Shown here piece after piece: positions 62,748-64,000 of a stretch of DNA of 64,000 nt. Numbering within the stretch: the first letter of the stretch is position 1; each line of letters starts with the position of its first letter. The notes beneath the pieces were generated by a model. The model did no database searches. It saw nothing but the letters and a program-made list of their open reading frames with translations, and was not told the DNA's origin. Made by a program: the position numbers and the translations under genes. Origin of the DNA: Clostridium_AD sp050717635 (GTDB taxonomy: Bacteria > Bacillota > Clostridia > Clostridiales > Clostridiaceae); NCBI RefSeq assembly GCF_050717635.1, contig NZ_JBOITO010000030.1:186001-250000 (forward strand), given 5' to 3'.

Positions 62748-63977
62748 TTAATCTACTCCCACATTACTTCCAGCTAAATATCCTGTGGATAATGCTATTT
62801 GAAGATTATAACCACCTGTATATGCATCTACATCTATCATTTCACCTGCAAAATAAAGATTATCAACTATTTTTGATTTCATAGTAGATGCATCTATTTC
62901 TAAAGTGTCTACTCCTCCACTAGTTATTATTGCCTCTTCTATTGGACGAAGCCCCTTAATACTAAACGTCAAATTTTGAAGTAAGTTAACTACAGTTTTT
63001 CTCTCTTCTTTAGTAACAGAATTCACCTTTTTATTTTCATCAATATTAGATAACTTAATTATTGTATTAATTAATTTTCTAGGGAGCAAATCATCTAATG
63101 AATTTTTAAAATCTTTGTTTGCATATTTCAAAAAATCATTTTGAACTCGTTTGTCAAGCTCTATTTCACTTAGTGCTGGTTTTAAATTAATTATAGCCTT
63201 AAATTTTTTCCCTTGTTTAATAAAACTGCTGGCACTTAAAACAATGGGCCCAGAAATACCATAATGGGTAAAAAGCATTTCCCCAAATTCCTTATATAAA
63301 CTCTTATTCTTAATATCAGTAATTTTTAGTTCCACATTTTTTAATGAAAGACCCTGTAAATCTGAAACCCATGTTTCATCAACCTCAATTGGTACGAGTG
63401 AGGCTTTAGGTTTTATTATATTATGTCCTAAAAAGCGACTAAAAGTTAACCCTTCACCAGATGAACCTGTTTGCGGATATGATAATCCACCTGTACATAA
63501 TATAAAATAATCTCCATATATATTGGTCCCATCTGAAAGTTCAACTGAAGTAATCTTCTGATTATCTCTAGTTAGACTTTTCACTTTTGAGTTTAACATC
63601 ACTTTAACCTTTTTGTCTTTTAACGCAATGTTAAAAGCTTTTATAATATCTGACGACTTATCTGATTCAGGAAATACTCTATCTCCCCTTTCTACCTTTA
63701 GGTTTACTCCTAGTTCACTGAAGAAATTCATTGTATCTTCATTGGTAAAGGAATATAGTGAACTATATAAAAAATGAGGATTACATGGTATATGCTCAAA
63801 AAAATCACCAATATCCTTGGCATTTGTAATATTACATCTACCTTTTCCCGTTATATAAAGTTTTCTCCCTAATTTTTCATTTTTTTCAATGACGACCACA
63901 TCATGTTTTGATGAAGCTGTAATAGCTGCCATCATACCTGCTGGTCCGCCTCCAATAATAATTATTTTTGACACCAA
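62748..63977 (-). CDS. HI0933-family FAD-dependent oxidoreductase
   Basis: A 409-residue flavoprotein (PF03486, BaiN/aminoacetone-oxidase-like). It has the Rossmann motif IIIGGGPAGMMAAI at the start, the family signature GKGRCNITNAKD, CTGGLSYPQTGSSGEG and the C-terminal FAGEMIDVDAYTGGYNLQIALSTGYLAG. Some relatives reduce bile-acid intermediates, but the role in this family is generally unknown. It is first of the unit with cmk and ispH. Confidence 0.9.
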   Translation of the reverse strand: MVSKIIIIGGGPAGMMAAITASSKHDVVVIEKNEKLGRKLYITGKGRCNITNAKDIGDFFEHIPCNPHFLYSSLYSFTNEDTMNFFSELGVNLKVERGDRVFPESDKSSDIIKAFNIALKDKKVKVMLNSKVKSLTRDNQKITSVELSDGTNIYGDYFILCTGGLSYPQTGSSGEGLTFSRFLGHNIIKPKASLVPIEVDETWVSDLQGLSLKNVELKITDIKNKSLYKEFGEMLFTHYGISGPIVLSASSFIKQGKKFKAIINLKPALSEIELDKRVQNDFLKYANKDFKNSLDDLLPRKLINTIIKLSNIDENKKVNSVTKEERKTVVNLLQNLTFSIKGLRPIEEAIITSGGVDTLEIDASTMKSKIVDNLYFAGEMIDVDAYTGGYNLQIALSTGYLAGSNVGVD

Positions 63978-64000
63978 ATCACTCCCTTATAATACATACT

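Overview
The window looks like a chromosomal segment of a low-GC, endospore-forming, anaerobic Firmicute of the genus Clostridium or a close relative. Evidence: AT-rich DNA (roughly 30% GC by eye), strong AGGAGG-type ribosome sites, a spoIIAA-spoIIAB-sigF-spoVACDE cluster, yunB, the miaB-mutS-mutL-miaA-hfq order, an indolepyruvate:ferredoxin oxidoreductase, a phosphotransbutyrylase and CWB2 cell-wall-binding repeats. The species cannot be fixed from the sequence alone. No rRNA, tRNA, CRISPR array, insertion sequence or prophage was recognised. Most genes lie on the minus strand.

Layout. 1-3.4 kb: a type I restriction-modification locus (hsdM-hsdS, then hsdR running off the left edge), with a decayed TIR-domain gene between hsdS and hsdR. 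3.6-11.5 kb: yebC, a YigZ protein, a HEAT-repeat protein, a MocR-type regulator, a nucleotidyltransferase, an orphan small protein, hflX with a JAMM-motif N-terminus, and hpt. 11.5-18.6 kb: yunB, a class A penicillin-binding protein, spoVAC-VAD-VAE and the spoIIA operon behind a good sigma-H promoter. 18.7-23.6 kb: a five-gene operon (acyl carrier protein, acyl-AMP ligase, LuxE, LuxC, MaoC) led by a sequence with the exact spacing of a sigma-54 promoter. This is the most unusual system in the window; no luciferase genes are present. 23.6-25.3 kb: an orphan adenine methyltransferase resembling CamA of Clostridioides difficile. 25.5-28 kb: fchA, an EamA transporter and a nitroreductase.

28-38.8 kb: a surface-polysaccharide region (two glycosyltransferases, an O-antigen ligase/polymerase, galU, CpsB phosphatase, CpsD tyrosine kinase, CapA/Wzz, a TPR protein, phosphoglucomutase) with a CWB2 cell-wall protein inserted on the plus strand. 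39-45.5 kb: an Orn/Lys/Arg decarboxylase, iorAB, ptb and glnA. 45.6-51.2 kb: an alpha-galactosidase locus (TetR regulator, GPH sugar transporter, GH36 enzyme, glycosyltransferase-like protein) with a 37-bp perfect palindrome as the likely operator. 51.4-58.6 kb: hfq, miaA, mutL, mutS, miaB. 58.8-64 kb: an aminotransferase, a GNAT protein, ispH, cmk and an HI0933-family flavoprotein.

How the genes work together. The acyl operon has the parts to activate a carboxylic acid, pass it to a carrier and reduce it to an aldehyde. IorAB plus Ptb suggest fermentation of aromatic amino-acid keto acids to aryl-acyl phosphates. The polysaccharide genes supply UDP-glucose and control chain export by tyrosine phosphorylation. 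The forespore regulators lie next to the SpoVA channel genes. Intrinsic terminators and promoters listed below divide the strand into transcription units.
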